From Anaerolineae bacterium (GTDB taxonomy: Bacteria > Chloroflexota > Anaerolineae > Aggregatilineales > Phototrophicaceae), in NCBI GenBank assembly GCA_017303635.1, contig JAFLCG010000006.1, positions 186,001 through 250,000 on the forward strand: a DNA stretch of 64,000 nt, written 5' to 3'. A program made the translations under genes and the position numbers. Positions 17,301 through 25,628 of the stretch are shown piece after piece (the stretch's first letter is position 1; the number at the start of each line of letters is the position of its first letter). The notes under the pieces were generated by a model, which made no database searches, was not told the origin of the DNA, and was given only the letters and a program-made list of their open reading frames with translations.

Positions 17301-17986
17301 CGGATCGTATCAATCTCGTCGTCAAAGAAGTCAATGCGGATCGGCTGGTCAGCATCCACTGGGAAAATATCCAGCACGCCACCGCGCCGACTAAAACTGC
17401 CCGGCTCCAGCACGATGCTGGCCGGTTCATAGCCCATCGCCACCCAGCGCGCCAGCAGTTGATCCAGCACATGCCGCTGCCCCGCTGCCAGAGTCAGCGT
17501 CGCCTTGCGGAAGCTCTGCACCGGCAGCGTCCGCTGCATGATCGCGCGGGCGGAAGCAATAATCAGCGGATAGTCTGTAGGGACGCGATTATTCGCGTCC
17601 ACCCCTGCCCGCTGCCCTGTATTTTCACTCTGTACTGACGCCTCATCAAACGCCAACGCCGCCAGCGTGCTGATCCGCCCCCGAGTCGCCGTCTCGCCCC
17701 AGGGCGCACGCTCGTAGAAATGTGGGGCCGGTTCGGCAAAGCGATAGATCGGGCGCTCACCCAGCCATACTGGAAGCTGCTCAGACACGTTGTACGCGCG
17801 GTCGATCCGCGCCGTGATATACACCACTGGGCCGGGCCAATCCCGCGCCAGCGCCGCCAGCAGATACGGACGCGCCGAGCGCAGCACGCCCAGGTCGCCC
17901 AGCGCCTGAGCGCGGTGCAGTTGAGCGAGCAATTCACGGTAAACGGGCTGGTTTTGCAGCAGATCAAGCAGGCCGGTCAATTGCAT
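14363..17986 (-). CDS. mfd: transcription-repair coupling factor Mfd
   Basis: 1207 residues, slightly longer than typical Mfd (about 1150). Domains in order: UvrB-like N-terminus (GVLDIFPVDADQPIRIDFFDDEID), then the CarD-like RNA polymerase interaction domain (GDYVVHVDYGVGRFAGM). The translocase follows, with Walker A-like GEVGYGKTEVALRAAF, the DEEQ box (LVIIDEEQRFGV), TATPIPRTL, and motif VI in the QLRGRVGRS segment, then the C-terminal TRCF domain. Mfd removes stalled RNA polymerase and recruits UvrA. Around residues 120-136 the sequence NTGQRAGVDANNRVPT is encoded by a dispersed palindrome inserted in frame (17578-17608). The start at 17986 has a CGGAG site. Confidence 0.97.
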   Translation of the reverse strand: MQLTGLLDLLQNQPVYRELLAQLHRAQALGDLGVLRSARPYLLAALARDWPGPVVYITARIDRAYNVSEQLPVWLGERPIYRFAEPAPHFYERAPWGETATRGRISTLAALAFDEASVQSENTGQRAGVDANNRVPTDYPLIIASARAIMQRTLPVQSFRKATLTLAAGQRHVLDQLLARWVAMGYEPASIVLEPGSFSRRGGVLDIFPVDADQPIRIDFFDDEIDTIRAFDPASQRSAGKLERVRIPPAREALPDQTPPVGAHLRKWFESLPTAESDVVSPAGDAEPLANGSAFPYLEHYLPYLYPQPVSLLDYAPEGALVVVEDWTELRDTIAGIEEAAIQTRAERLKSGLLAPDHPLPYITWDALAEEMDSRGALHLGYGRSQHHSEGSGMLHALFSPEDRYAGQLRELVNQMRQRSKSGDRVIVVTAQTARVADVWKEHESFLPLARDVQQPPPPHQVWLLEGGLAEGWHLKLPDGDLRLVSDAEIFGWQRPEPRRRKVQRKARLPESNYADLNEGDYVVHVDYGVGRFAGMRRRTLEGNEREYLVIEYAGTDVVFVPIHQADRITRYVGPDDSPPTLNKLGRADWAKITASAKRAVEEEATELLELYAKRLATPGHACAPDTAWQHELEAAFPYVETEDQLRAIREVKADMERPVPMDRLICGEVGYGKTEVALRAAFKAVMGGMQVAVLVPTTVLAQQHYETFRNRLTGFPVKVEMLSRFRSKEEQRAALPLIAAGEIDILVGTHRLLSDDITFKNLGLVIIDEEQRFGVTHKEHLKSLRTQVDVLTLTATPIPRTLYMSLTGARDISMIQTPPEERLPVITHVGSYDDGLVRQAVIRELERGGQVFYVHNRIESMDAIREKLYSIVPEAKVVSGHGQMDERLLESVMVAFGRGEYDVLLATAIIENGIDIPNANTLIIDRADLFGLSQLYQLRGRVGRSAAQAYAYFFHPAHNRLTEEARMRLDSMAEYTDLGAGYQIALRDLELRGAGGILSTRQSGHVAAIGLNLYTRMLQESVAQMKRALDGGPVDIATTNGASGAPVPDPQVSATAASITIDLPIAAYLPNDYIPEVGLRLQLYRRIGDLHSAEGVVAMGEELRDRFGPLPPAVEGLLYQIEVKLLAGAAGATAVLNLNRVVNIKLPYLPEIDREALERDLRRRNDSIRVSRTAVLLPIQPEDWRAQLLGLLRALGREAVVEGRGV
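17578..17608. repeat. palindromic repeat inserted in frame in mfd
   Basis: GTAGGGACGCGA-TTAT-TCGCGTCC followed by ACCCCTG. The 8-bp arms are 17581-17588 and 17593-17600. The motif matches the intergenic copies at 38308, 60759 and 61075. Confidence 0.8.
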
Positions 17987-18163
17987 GAGGATGGCTCCGG
18001 GTGGAGAACGGAACCGGCTATTATACGGGAGAGCGCTGAGAGGTGAGAGGGGGGAATAAGTGCATGTGTTCAGAAACGAAGCTTAATGATGATGTATTTG
18101 CACAGGTAAAGAACCTGATCCATAATCCGCTTATTCCGTAAACGCCTAAATAAGTTGGGGTCT

Positions 18164-19336
18164 ATGAGCGACAATCAGCCGCGAAGTGGATCGCTCGACA
18201 AAACACAGGTAATTGTTGCGCTGCTGGCCCTGATCGGAGTCGTCATTACGGCCGCATGTGGCTTCTTCGGTGTGATCCTTCCGCAGTTGAATCAAGGCCC
18301 CTCTCAGCCAGAAATCCAGGCCACACTAGATGTGTTACGCACACGAGATAGCGCCGCCACCGCCTTGAGCCTCACAACTGCGGCATTCACTGTGACTCCT
18401 GCTGCTACCCAGCCTCCTCCAACTCCCTCAGCTACTTCTACAGACGTGCCGACTCATACCGCCACCCACACCACCGTCCTGACAGCGACACCTACTCAAA
18501 CACAACCGCCTACGTTGACCCCGGTTGTTGCTTCGGCAACAGCGACAGCCGTCATCGTCACAGCAGTACCCCCGCCACAATCTGTCACACTTGCTGCACC
18601 TTCGGTTGAACTCCTGGTCATCATCGCACGCGGCACGCTGACCCTCTATATGCCCCAGTCCGTTTCGCTGAATGGATTGATGCTGGTGGCGGTCGATCAA
18701 CGTCCGTTTGTTTTCACCGACCGTTTTGATAGTTTGCAACTCACGGGCGGGATCGCCCCGGCGGACTCGTGCTACATCTTGCGCTCCCCGGAAGGAGTAG
18801 GCGAACCATTGCCAGGTGTATGTGCGAATGCAGCGGTTAGTGGGCGCATTTCGATTATCAACATCAATGCGGTAGATAACTTCTGGTTTGACGGCATTAG
18901 TATGCAGCAGAATCGGACACTAGCGGTGCAGGTAGGTGATGCACCCCTCACCGATGCTGACGGTAATCGGATCATCTGCCCAGGCGGACAGCCGACCTGC
19001 ACCTTTGCATGGACGGCGGTAAACGTCCCTGCGACTCCGACCCCCGTTGTTCTAGTCGCTACAGTGCCATCCAATACAGGGGGCTATCCGTGCGATGCAC
19101 AGATTATTGATTATGGTGGACAGGCATTGCTAAATGTCGTTCGCGGTGGCCCTAACACCCAATCCTCTATGCGCCCACCCGTACAGCAGCGGCTTGACGT
19201 GCAAATACTCGACGTGCGCTCCGAGAACCGAACCACCTATTGGTATCAAATCAGTGATAGCACAGGAGTGATTTTGGGTTGGACTTTGCCTGAATACCTG
19301 ACATTTTCGCTCAGTTGCCCAATCATACCTAACTAA
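18164..19336 (+). CDS. membrane-anchored protein with Thr/Pro linker and SH3-like tail
   Basis: 390 residues starting MSDNQPRSGSLDK. A transmembrane helix (IVALLALIGVVITAACGFFGVIL, about residues 17-40) is followed by a Thr/Pro/Ala-rich linker (about 85-150), typical of cell-surface spacers in this group. A beta-rich domain (about 150-290) follows, with Cys pairs (ADSCYIL...PGVCAN; CPGGQPTC). The final domain (about 310-385) resembles a bacterial SH3 in its W...I.DS.G..LGW pattern. The function is unknown; an extracytoplasmic binding role is likely. The next gene starts 24 bases downstream, so the pair may be one operon. Confidence 0.7.
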   Translation: MSDNQPRSGSLDKTQVIVALLALIGVVITAACGFFGVILPQLNQGPSQPEIQATLDVLRTRDSAATALSLTTAAFTVTPAATQPPPTPSATSTDVPTHTATHTTVLTATPTQTQPPTLTPVVASATATAVIVTAVPPPQSVTLAAPSVELLVIIARGTLTLYMPQSVSLNGLMLVAVDQRPFVFTDRFDSLQLTGGIAPADSCYILRSPEGVGEPLPGVCANAAVSGRISIININAVDNFWFDGISMQQNRTLAVQVGDAPLTDADGNRIICPGGQPTCTFAWTAVNVPATPTPVVLVATVPSNTGGYPCDAQIIDYGGQALLNVVRGGPNTQSSMRPPVQQRLDVQILDVRSENRTTYWYQISDSTGVILGWTLPEYLTFSLSCPIIPN

Positions 19337-19360
19337 GGTTCAAAGAAAAGGAAACGGGAT

Positions 19361-20242
19361 ATGTTTGCAAAGAGTAAAGCATACACGTACTCTCTGTTAA
19401 TAATTGCAACTATATTGACATTCACTACATCTCGATGGACATTAGCGCAGAATCTTTTAAATCCTGTAGAATGTGGTTCTATTGTTGAATCCGAACTAAT
19501 GAGCCAAGAAGAAGAACACGCCTATTCTATAGACTTAAGAGCTGGAGATACGATTCAAGCTACCGCCGAAGCCATTGGTAGTGTGTTTCAACCATTCATT
19601 ATCCTGGCTGATCCTGCCGGGAATATTCTCGATCAAGAAGCCTATAGCCTAAGAACTAGTGTCTCCAAGGAATTATCTTCGAGCGGCACTTATACAGTTC
19701 GCATACGACGTAGTAGAAGTGAGTCGGGTGCCTACAGTGTGTCATTTGGTTGTACACTCCGCAATGGCACCGTAATCAACCCTGGTGATGTTCCCCCGGC
19801 AGCCAATGCAACTGGCGGACAGGGTGCTAGTCCTGCACCTGCCCCAGCGACATCAACCTTTTCCGGCAACGGCTTCCCCGGCCTCGCCCCGGTCGACTTC
19901 AGCAATGCCTTCGTCTTCCCGCTGGCCCTCGGTCAGGCCAACCCCGGCCAAATTCCGGCGGGCGCAGATGCGGTCATCAGCTACACCTTGGACGCACAGG
20001 CCGGGCACCCCCTCGACCTGACCTTCAGCCGCACCTCCGGCAATCTCAATCTGGGCTTGGTCGTCCTCAACGCCGAAAATCAGGTGGTGTTTCAGGCCAG
20101 TCTGGTGAGTGCCAACCGTATCAACGCGCAGTTGACTCTGCCTAGCAGCGGCACCTACACCATCGGCGTCTTCCGCATTGATCTGCTGCCGCCCGCTGCA
20201 CCCGAAGCCACCGGCTTCCAGATCGAGGCAGTGTTGGGGTAG
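19361..20242 (+). CDS. secreted protein with two PPC-like domains
   Basis: 293 residues with a signal peptide (YSLLIIATILTFTTSRWTLAQ). Two beta-sandwich domains follow: about 35-130 (SQEEEHAYSIDLRAGDTIQATAE...SGTYTVRIRR) and about 175-290 (VISYTLDAQAGHPLDLTF...SSGTYTIGVFRIDL). Both end with the G-T-Y-T pattern of bacterial pre-peptidase C-terminal (PPC) domains, joined by a Pro/Ala linker. Such domains are extracellular accessory modules. Composition changes inside the gene: the first half is AT-richer and the second, from about 19860, strongly GC-rich. A good AAGGAAACGGG site precedes the ATG. Confidence 0.75.
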   Translation: MFAKSKAYTYSLLIIATILTFTTSRWTLAQNLLNPVECGSIVESELMSQEEEHAYSIDLRAGDTIQATAEAIGSVFQPFIILADPAGNILDQEAYSLRTSVSKELSSSGTYTVRIRRSRSESGAYSVSFGCTLRNGTVINPGDVPPAANATGGQGASPAPAPATSTFSGNGFPGLAPVDFSNAFVFPLALGQANPGQIPAGADAVISYTLDAQAGHPLDLTFSRTSGNLNLGLVVLNAENQVVFQASLVSANRINAQLTLPSSGTYTIGVFRIDLLPPAAPEATGFQIEAVLG

Positions 20243-20302
20243 TCCCCCACGGTTGGGGCATAGTATCAGCCCAGAACCTCTTTAGCTGGTTTGCCACAGT
20301 TA

Positions 20303-20325
20303 GCGCCGGGTTTTGAACCCGGCGC
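20303..20325. repeat. perfect palindrome between convergent genes
   Basis: GCGCCGGGTT-TTG-AACCCGGCGC, 10-bp arms, without a T-tract. It lies between the convergent PPC and EamA genes and may end transcription weakly or be a dispersed palindrome of a second type. Confidence 0.5.
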
Positions 20326-20347
20326 GACTTTCCCACCGCTACAGACC

Positions 20348-21289
20348 TCACCCTGCCGCCTTCGGAAACCGCGATTCTGACGGCGGCTTGTCGAAGCGGA
20401 TCATCACCACCGCGAACAGAATCACCAGGCTGCCCACAATCTGGATCACGCTCATGCGCTCGTTCAGAAAGAAGTACGCCTCCACGGTGGTCATCGCCGG
20501 TTCGGTCGTCGCCAGCAGACTCGCCACGCTGGCCGGTAGATACTTCATCGCCACGTTATACAGCCCAAAGCCCAGCAGCGTCGGGATGAAGGACAGCACC
20601 AGCAGGATCAGCCAGCCGTCAGCAGGCAACTGCGGCACCAATCCGGCCAGGCCGACCACCCCACCCGGCACCCCCGGGATCAGGCAGAACAACAGCGTAA
20701 ACAGCGAGCCAAAGATGAACGAATACAGCAGCGAGGTCCACGGATTGATCTGGCGCTGGGCGGCCTCTTTCCCCATCAGGTTATACCCGGCAAACAGCAC
20801 GCCGGAGGCGATCCCGGTGAGAATGCCGAGCAGGTTCACCTTCCAGATCTGCGGATCATAGGCCTCGGCGACCAGCACGCAGCCAATCAAACTCAGCGTG
20901 ACTGCCGTGATCTTGGTCGGGCTGAGCGGTTCCTTAAAGAGCCACCATGCCAGAATGGCTGTGAAGCCCGCCGAACTGTACGCCAGCACCGTGGAGACGG
21001 CTGCCCCGTTCGCTTCCACCGAGAGAATCCAGATCGAGTTAAACAGCGCCAGAATCAACCCGAAAAACACGAAGAAGCGAAGCTGCTGCATGGTGATCCG
21101 CAGCAGCGACCGTCGAATCAGGTACAGCGCTGGGAGCATGGCGATACTCACCAACAGATTGCGCCAGAACGCCAGCAGCAGCGGCGGCATGTCGTAGGTG
21201 GTAATCAGGTAGCCGACGAAGACACCCGTCGTCGACCACAACACAATTCCCACGATCGCAATCAGGTACCCTTTGGTCACGGGATTCAT
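20348..21289 (-). CDS. EamA-family (DMT superfamily) transporter
   Basis: A 313-residue polytopic protein with about ten hydrophobic helices in two repeats of five, the EamA pattern. It begins GYLIAIVGIVLWSTTGVFVG, and the conserved end of the first repeat (FTAILAWWLFKEPLSPTKI) is mirrored in the second (MTTVEAYFFLNERMSVIQIVG). Members export or import small metabolites such as amino acids or nucleotide-related compounds; the substrate here is unknown. A GAGGAAG site precedes the start. It is convergent with the PPC gene and divergent from the ZIP transporter, sharing about 200 bases of upstream DNA with it. Confidence 0.9.
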   Translation of the reverse strand: MNPVTKGYLIAIVGIVLWSTTGVFVGYLITTYDMPPLLLAFWRNLLVSIAMLPALYLIRRSLLRITMQQLRFFVFFGLILALFNSIWILSVEANGAAVSTVLAYSSAGFTAILAWWLFKEPLSPTKITAVTLSLIGCVLVAEAYDPQIWKVNLLGILTGIASGVLFAGYNLMGKEAAQRQINPWTSLLYSFIFGSLFTLLFCLIPGVPGGVVGLAGLVPQLPADGWLILLVLSFIPTLLGFGLYNVAMKYLPASVASLLATTEPAMTTVEAYFFLNERMSVIQIVGSLVILFAVVMIRFDKPPSESRFPKAAG

Positions 21290-21454
21290 AGGCTTCCTCG
21301 AGGGGCTTTCAGCAGGATGTACTCAACCGCATCACTCTACCGCCTCTCTGGGCAGACTCGTAGAGCCACGCCCGCACACCACCGCATCACCCCGCTGACC
21401 TGACATTCATCCTGATCGAGTGGCGTTACTTACCCTAACCACCCTACACGGCGT

Positions 21455-21475
21455 TACAATTTAGACAAATCTAAA
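21455..21475 (+). promoter_or_regulatory. metal-repressor-like operator over the ZIP promoter
   Basis: A -10-like TACAAT (21455-21460) overlaps the palindrome TTTAGA-CAAA-TCTAAA (21460-21475), 12 bases before the ATG. The 6-4-6 AT-rich palindrome resembles operators of DtxR/MntR-family repressors. Position over the start site suggests repression. Confidence 0.5.
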
Positions 21476-21487
21476 AGGAAGTGTGCA

Positions 21488-22297
21488 ATGGATCAATTTA
21501 TGACCCTCTCGCCCGTCCTGCAGGGCTTACTGGCCACCTGCTTCACCTGGGGGGTGACGGCACTGGGTGCATCCTGGGTCTTCATGACTAAGGATGTCAG
21601 CCGCCGAATGCTCGATGCTATGTTGGGCTTCGCTGCCGGGGTCATGATCGCTGCCAGCTTCTGGTCGCTGTTGGCACCGGCGCTTGAGATGGCAGAAGGC
21701 GGCCTGCTCCCGGCCTGGTTCCCAGCCGTCACTGGCTTCCTGGCGGGCAGCATCTTCCTGCGCGGTATTGATATGATCCTGCCGCACTTGCATATCGGCT
21801 TCCGGCGCGATCAGGCCGAAGGCGTCAAAACACCCTGGCAAAAGCCCATCTTGCTGGTGTTGGCCATCACCCTGCATAACATCCCGGAGGGGCTGGCGGT
21901 TGGGGTAGCCTTCGGGGCCGCTGCCAGCGGACTCAATGGGGCTACCGTCGCCGGAGCCATAGCCCTCGCCATCGGCATCGGCCTGCAAAACTTCCCGGAA
22001 GGCATGGCCGTTGCGGTCCCGCTCCGCCGGGAAGGCATGTCTCGCCGCAAGAGCTTCTGGTATGGACAGCTTTCCGGCATTGTCGAACCCATCGCCGGAG
22101 TCATCGGAGCCTACGCGGTCTTACAAATCCAGTCGCTGCTGCCCTATGCCCTCAGTTTTGCCGCCGGGGCCATGATCTTTGTCGTCGTCGAGGAAGTCAT
22201 TCCCGAATCGCAGCGCGGCAGCCATACGGATCTGGCGACCATGGGTGCGATCCTCGGCTTTGCCGTCATGATGCTCTTGGATGTCGCGCTGGGGTAA
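21488..22297 (+). CDS. ZIP-family metal transporter (GufA type)
   Basis: 269 residues with about eight membrane helices. Helices IV and V carry the paired metal-site motifs [11 protein letters not shown] and [11 protein letters not shown], typical of GufA-type ZIP transporters that import Zn2+ and related divalent metals. The His-containing loop (PHLHIGFRR) lies before helix IV. An AAGGAAG ribosome site precedes the ATG. The gene is single and preceded by a palindrome that may bind a DtxR/MntR-type regulator, consistent with metal-responsive control. It is convergent with the TPR gene, 13 bases apart. Confidence 0.92.
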   Translation: MDQFMTLSPVLQGLLATCFTWGVTALGASWVFMTKDVSRRMLDAMLGFAAGVMIAASFWSLLAPALEMAEGGLLPAWFPAVTGFLAGSIFLRGIDMILPHLHIGFRRDQAEGVKTPWQKPILLVLAITLHNIPEGLAVGVAFGAAASGLNGATVAGAIALAIGIGLQNFPEGMAVAVPLRREGMSRRKSFWYGQLSGIVEPIAGVIGAYAVLQIQSLLPYALSFAAGAMIFVVVEEVIPESQRGSHTDLATMGAILGFAVMMLLDVALG

Positions 22298-22310
22298 AGC
22301 CCTAATTGAA

Positions 22311-23252
22311 TCAACTGCTCCCAAACTCAGCCAGCATCTGCAGCGCACGCTCTGTGTCATGCTTGATCTTGAGCTTCTTGAATTCCAGAATGGCATATTC
22401 GCTGAATAGCTTGGCAGTCGTAATCATGCCAAATGCGTAGGCATCCGTGGCTTCCTTAAAATGGAAGCGGGCAATCCGCATCAGAGCGTTAGACTCCTGG
22501 ACCTGCTGTCTGGCAGCTTGCACCAGCGCCAGTGCACCGGGCACATCCCCTGCCTGATAGGCGATATAGGCATCGACCATTTGCAGACTGCCCAGGCGCA
22601 GCGGTTCCGCGTCGGGCCCCGCATACTCCCGCGCCCGATCCAGCGCATCGCGGGCAGCGTCAGGCCGCCGCTCGCGCAGGGCAATCCGGGCTAACAACTC
22701 ATGGATCGCACTCAGCGATGCACGATAGGAGCGATTATGTCGCTCAATGTATACATCACGGTGCGCGTCAATTTCTCGGCACAACTGCATAATCTCATCG
22801 TACCGCTTCATCTGGTAATAGACGGTGGCTAAACCAGCAATCCCATCGATAATCGGTAAATGCCCGTGTGCGACCAGTTCATGCTTCGCCTTCAGGAAGG
22901 CCGCTTCGGCGGCCTGATAGTCGCCTTCGGTCTGCTTCGAAAGCGCATAATTAATCATAGCGGTAGCTGCCGCTTTGACATTTCGATGAAGGATCTGAAG
23001 GTCATAGGCTTGCTGGAAGTAGATCTGTGCCTGCTCATAGTAACCAGCCAGGCCGCTGATCGCCCCCATCGTATTAATCAGTTCACCTTCAATTTCAGGG
23101 CCTAACGCTGCCAGCTGGGCATCGTTGAGATGCTTCTTTAACTCATCAATATCGCGCTTGTAGTCATATTCGCCATACACGGCCCTGTTAAAAACCTGCT
23201 GAATGTAGTCCCGATAGAACTGCTGCTGCGATGCTTGGTCTTGGGTAGTCAT
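22311..23252 (-). CDS. TPR-like helical repeat protein
   Basis: The frame extends to 23366, but MTTQDQASQQQFYRDY at 23252 is the likelier start; this gives 313 residues. The body is all-helical with TPR-like pairs (GYYEQAQIYFQQAYDL, GDYQAAEAAFLKAKHEL, MKRYDEIMQLCREI, RRPDAARDALDRAREY, GDVPGALALVQAARQQ). No membrane segment or catalytic motif is seen. Such proteins are protein-binding scaffolds; the architecture resembles the regulatory repeats of LuxR/MalT-type regulators without their DNA-binding part. The partner is unknown. Confidence 0.75.
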   Translation of the reverse strand: MTTQDQASQQQFYRDYIQQVFNRAVYGEYDYKRDIDELKKHLNDAQLAALGPEIEGELINTMGAISGLAGYYEQAQIYFQQAYDLQILHRNVKAAATAMINYALSKQTEGDYQAAEAAFLKAKHELVAHGHLPIIDGIAGLATVYYQMKRYDEIMQLCREIDAHRDVYIERHNRSYRASLSAIHELLARIALRERRPDAARDALDRAREYAGPDAEPLRLGSLQMVDAYIAYQAGDVPGALALVQAARQQVQESNALMRIARFHFKEATDAYAFGMITTAKLFSEYAILEFKKLKIKHDTERALQMLAEFGSS

Positions 23253-23493
23253 GATAGCTTCAGTATTCTGTTCGAAAACGCGTGCATATCGGAGTGCGAT
23301 GAACCGTGGCCGGGCACTCCGGCGAGAGAGACTTTTCAATCCTTGATCTGCCGGGAAATTGTCCATTCGACAATCAAGAACATTAAGCCAATTATAACAT
23401 TAACAGGCAGTGTAATACAGTGAGACAATGAACGCTTAATCAATGATAGATAGCATTCTTGTGAGTATCAAAGCGGCACCTTACCGGAAAACC
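23253..23493. other. upstream region of the TPR gene
   Basis: AT-rich sequence around 23385-23450 probably contains the leftward promoter. No further gene is supported. Confidence 0.4.
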
Positions 23494-23554
23494 GGAACAA
23501 AATCGGAACGTATGTCCCATTTTGTGACCTGAAATGTGCTACGGTAGTGGCATG
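23494..23554 (+). promoter_or_regulatory. dispersed promoter block, copy B
   Basis: A GGAAC...GGAACG-TATGTCCC box (23494-23518), then 21 bases to an extended -10 TGC-TACGGT (23540-23545), then six bases to ATG at 23552. It has the same geometry as copies A and C. Confidence 0.6.
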
Positions 23555-23850
23555 AACACATCACCTGAACAGCTTCCCGATCATCAATCAGCAACCATCG
23601 TCCAATCCAATGCCCATGCTGAAGACGATAGACGGCCTATTGTGTCCATCAAGATGGCGGCAGGCTTCCTTCCGGCCGCCAGCAAATTTGAATCTTGTCT
23701 AGCGGTGGCAACCTCCCGTATTCCCACCCGAGTCGTCGCCTTTCGGTGACTGTACCCCACCTTCCCACCGTCAAGCTTGACACCCTTATCAACTTTCAGC
23801 GCCAGCTTCCCGTGTTCCCGCCAGGTATCTCAGTGGCTGTTCCGACATGA
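23552..23850 (+). repeat. TTCCCGCC-type dispersed element, copy B
   Basis: It contains TTCCCACC and TTCCCGCC words and the CCGTCAAGCTTG phrase shared with copy A. The frame from 23552 (67 residues) is unlike those of the other copies, so coding is unlikely. Confidence 0.45.
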
Positions 23851-23932
23851 GCGCCACAAGCCGACCAGCCCTCTTTTCAGAGCCGATGCCCTATAATAGC
23901 GTCGCCTTTTTCATCCACAGCAGCGAGCGACC

Positions 23933-25036
23933 ATGACTTCCCAACGCCTCATCATTAAACTTGGCACCAGCACCCTCACCGGCGGCACCACCCAACTCAG
24001 TCGGCAGCGCATGTTGGAGATCGTCCAGCAGGTCGCGCGGCTGCATCAGGCCGGGCATCAGGTGGTGCTGGTCTCCTCCGGCGCGCAGGCCGCCGGGCGC
24101 GAACTCCTCCGCTTCCCGGATCTCGACCGCGCCATGCCGGTCAAACAGATGCTGGCCGCGGTAGGTCAGGGACGGCTGATGCACCTCTACAGCCAGCTCT
24201 TCGATATTTTCGAGATCGTCGTCGGGCAGGTACTGCTCACGCGGGAAGATCTGGCCGACCGCGCTCGATACCTCAACGCCCGCGATACGCTGGAAGCGCT
24301 CATCGAAGCGCGGATCATCCCCATCATCAATGAGAACGACACCACCGCCACCCACGAAATCCGGGTCGGTGATAACGACAATCTCTCGGCGCTGGTCGCC
24401 AATTTACTGGAAGCCGACCGCCTGATCCTACTCACCGATATTGCCGGACTCTATACGGCAGACCCGCGCAAAGACCCTACCGCCACCCTCATCCCGCAGG
24501 TTGACCACATCGACGACTCGACCTTCGCGCTGGCCGGTGGCGCTGGATCGAGCGTCGGCACCGGCGGTATGTTCACCAAGATTCAGGCGGCTCAGCGTGC
24601 CGCCCGTAGTGGCGTGACCACCATCATCGCCGATGGCCGTGAACCGAACGTGCTGGAGCGTGTTGCCGCTGACGAGTCGGTCGGGACGCGCTTTGCCGCA
24701 GCGGTCTCCCACGTCGAAAGTCGTAAGCGCTGGTTGCTGAGCGATAAGCCGCACGGTCGCCTGCGGATTGACGCCGGGGCGGTCAGCAAGCTGCTCAAAG
24801 GAGGAGCCAGTCTGCTGCCCGTGGGCGTCACGGCCGTCGAAGGCGAATTCGGGCGGGGTGAAACCCTGGCGGTCACCGGGCCAGACGGCGTGGTGATCGC
24901 ACACGGGCTGACCAGCTATGAAAGCCGGGATGTCGCCCGGCTGTGCGGAGTCAAATCCGAACGGATCAGCGCGATTCTGGGGTATAGTTATGGGGATGCA
25001 GTCATCCACCGCAATAACTTGGTTTTACTGAAATAG
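23933..25036 (+). CDS. proB: glutamate 5-kinase
   Basis: 367 residues, usual for the two-domain enzyme. The amino-acid kinase domain starts RLIIKLGTSTLTGG and includes the VLVSSGAQAAGRE segment, INENDTTATHEIRVGDND (the substrate site) and LILLTDIAGLYTADPR. The C-terminal PUA domain is about residues 275-360. It phosphorylates L-glutamate with ATP, the first step of proline synthesis. A TATAAT (23892-23897) lies about 35 bases upstream. proA is not adjacent; a Uma2-type gene follows after 12 bases. Confidence 0.97.
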   Translation: MTSQRLIIKLGTSTLTGGTTQLSRQRMLEIVQQVARLHQAGHQVVLVSSGAQAAGRELLRFPDLDRAMPVKQMLAAVGQGRLMHLYSQLFDIFEIVVGQVLLTREDLADRARYLNARDTLEALIEARIIPIINENDTTATHEIRVGDNDNLSALVANLLEADRLILLTDIAGLYTADPRKDPTATLIPQVDHIDDSTFALAGGAGSSVGTGGMFTKIQAAQRAARSGVTTIIADGREPNVLERVAADESVGTRFAAAVSHVESRKRWLLSDKPHGRLRIDAGAVSKLLKGGASLLPVGVTAVEGEFGRGETLAVTGPDGVVIAHGLTSYESRDVARLCGVKSERISAILGYSYGDAVIHRNNLVLLK

Positions 25037-25048
25037 CGAGGTGCGCCG

Positions 25049-25627
25049 ATGCTGGAAGCCACCCTGGAGAAATTCTATACAGTCGAGGAATTCTGGGAAC
25101 TCTGTCAGTTGCCGGAATACACTGGCCGTCACCTTGAGTTGGTCGAAGGAGAGCTAGTTGAGATGTCACCTACCGGCGGCGAACATGGAGAAACAACCTT
25201 AGACCTAAGCGGACGGTTATGGATATTCAATCGGGAGCATAGACTGGGACGGCTGACCGCAGCAGAAACTGCCTATATTCTCTATCAAGACCCCGATCCA
25301 GCTGTAAAGCCTACCATCCGCGCCCCAGATGTCGGTTTCGTCCGACTTGAACGAGCGCCGGAGCCTTTTGGAGCGGGTTTCATCCCGCTGGTGCCGGATC
25401 TGGCAGTAGAAGTCATTTCGCCATCCGAAAAAGTGGGCGATGTCGAAAACAAGCTCCGTGACTATCTGCGCTACGGGGTCCGCCTGATTTGGATGATCTA
25501 TCCGGGCAGCCACGTCATGGTCTATAGCCGTGGCACGGTACGCCGACTGATCGCCGATGACCAGTTGGACGGCGAGGATGTGCTGCCCGGCTTCAGTGTG
25601 CGCGTCGGGGATATGTTCCCCTCTTAA
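25049..25627 (+). CDS. Uma2-family putative restriction-endonuclease-like protein
   Basis: 192 residues of the Uma2/DUF820 family, a PD-(D/E)xK nuclease fold. The motifs are all present: E..ELVEGELVEMSPTG at the N-terminus, APDVGFVR (the PD motif), LAVEVISPSE and VENKLRDYLRYGVRLIWMIYP. Despite many copies in cyanobacteria and Chloroflexota, no cellular role is established. A GAGGTG site precedes the ATG. It overlaps nothing, but its stop is one base from the end of the convergent kinase-like gene. Confidence 0.88.
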   Translation: MLEATLEKFYTVEEFWELCQLPEYTGRHLELVEGELVEMSPTGGEHGETTLDLSGRLWIFNREHRLGRLTAAETAYILYQDPDPAVKPTIRAPDVGFVRLERAPEPFGAGFIPLVPDLAVEVISPSEKVGDVENKLRDYLRYGVRLIWMIYPGSHVMVYSRGTVRRLIADDQLDGEDVLPGFSVRVGDMFPS

Positions 25628-25628
25628 C

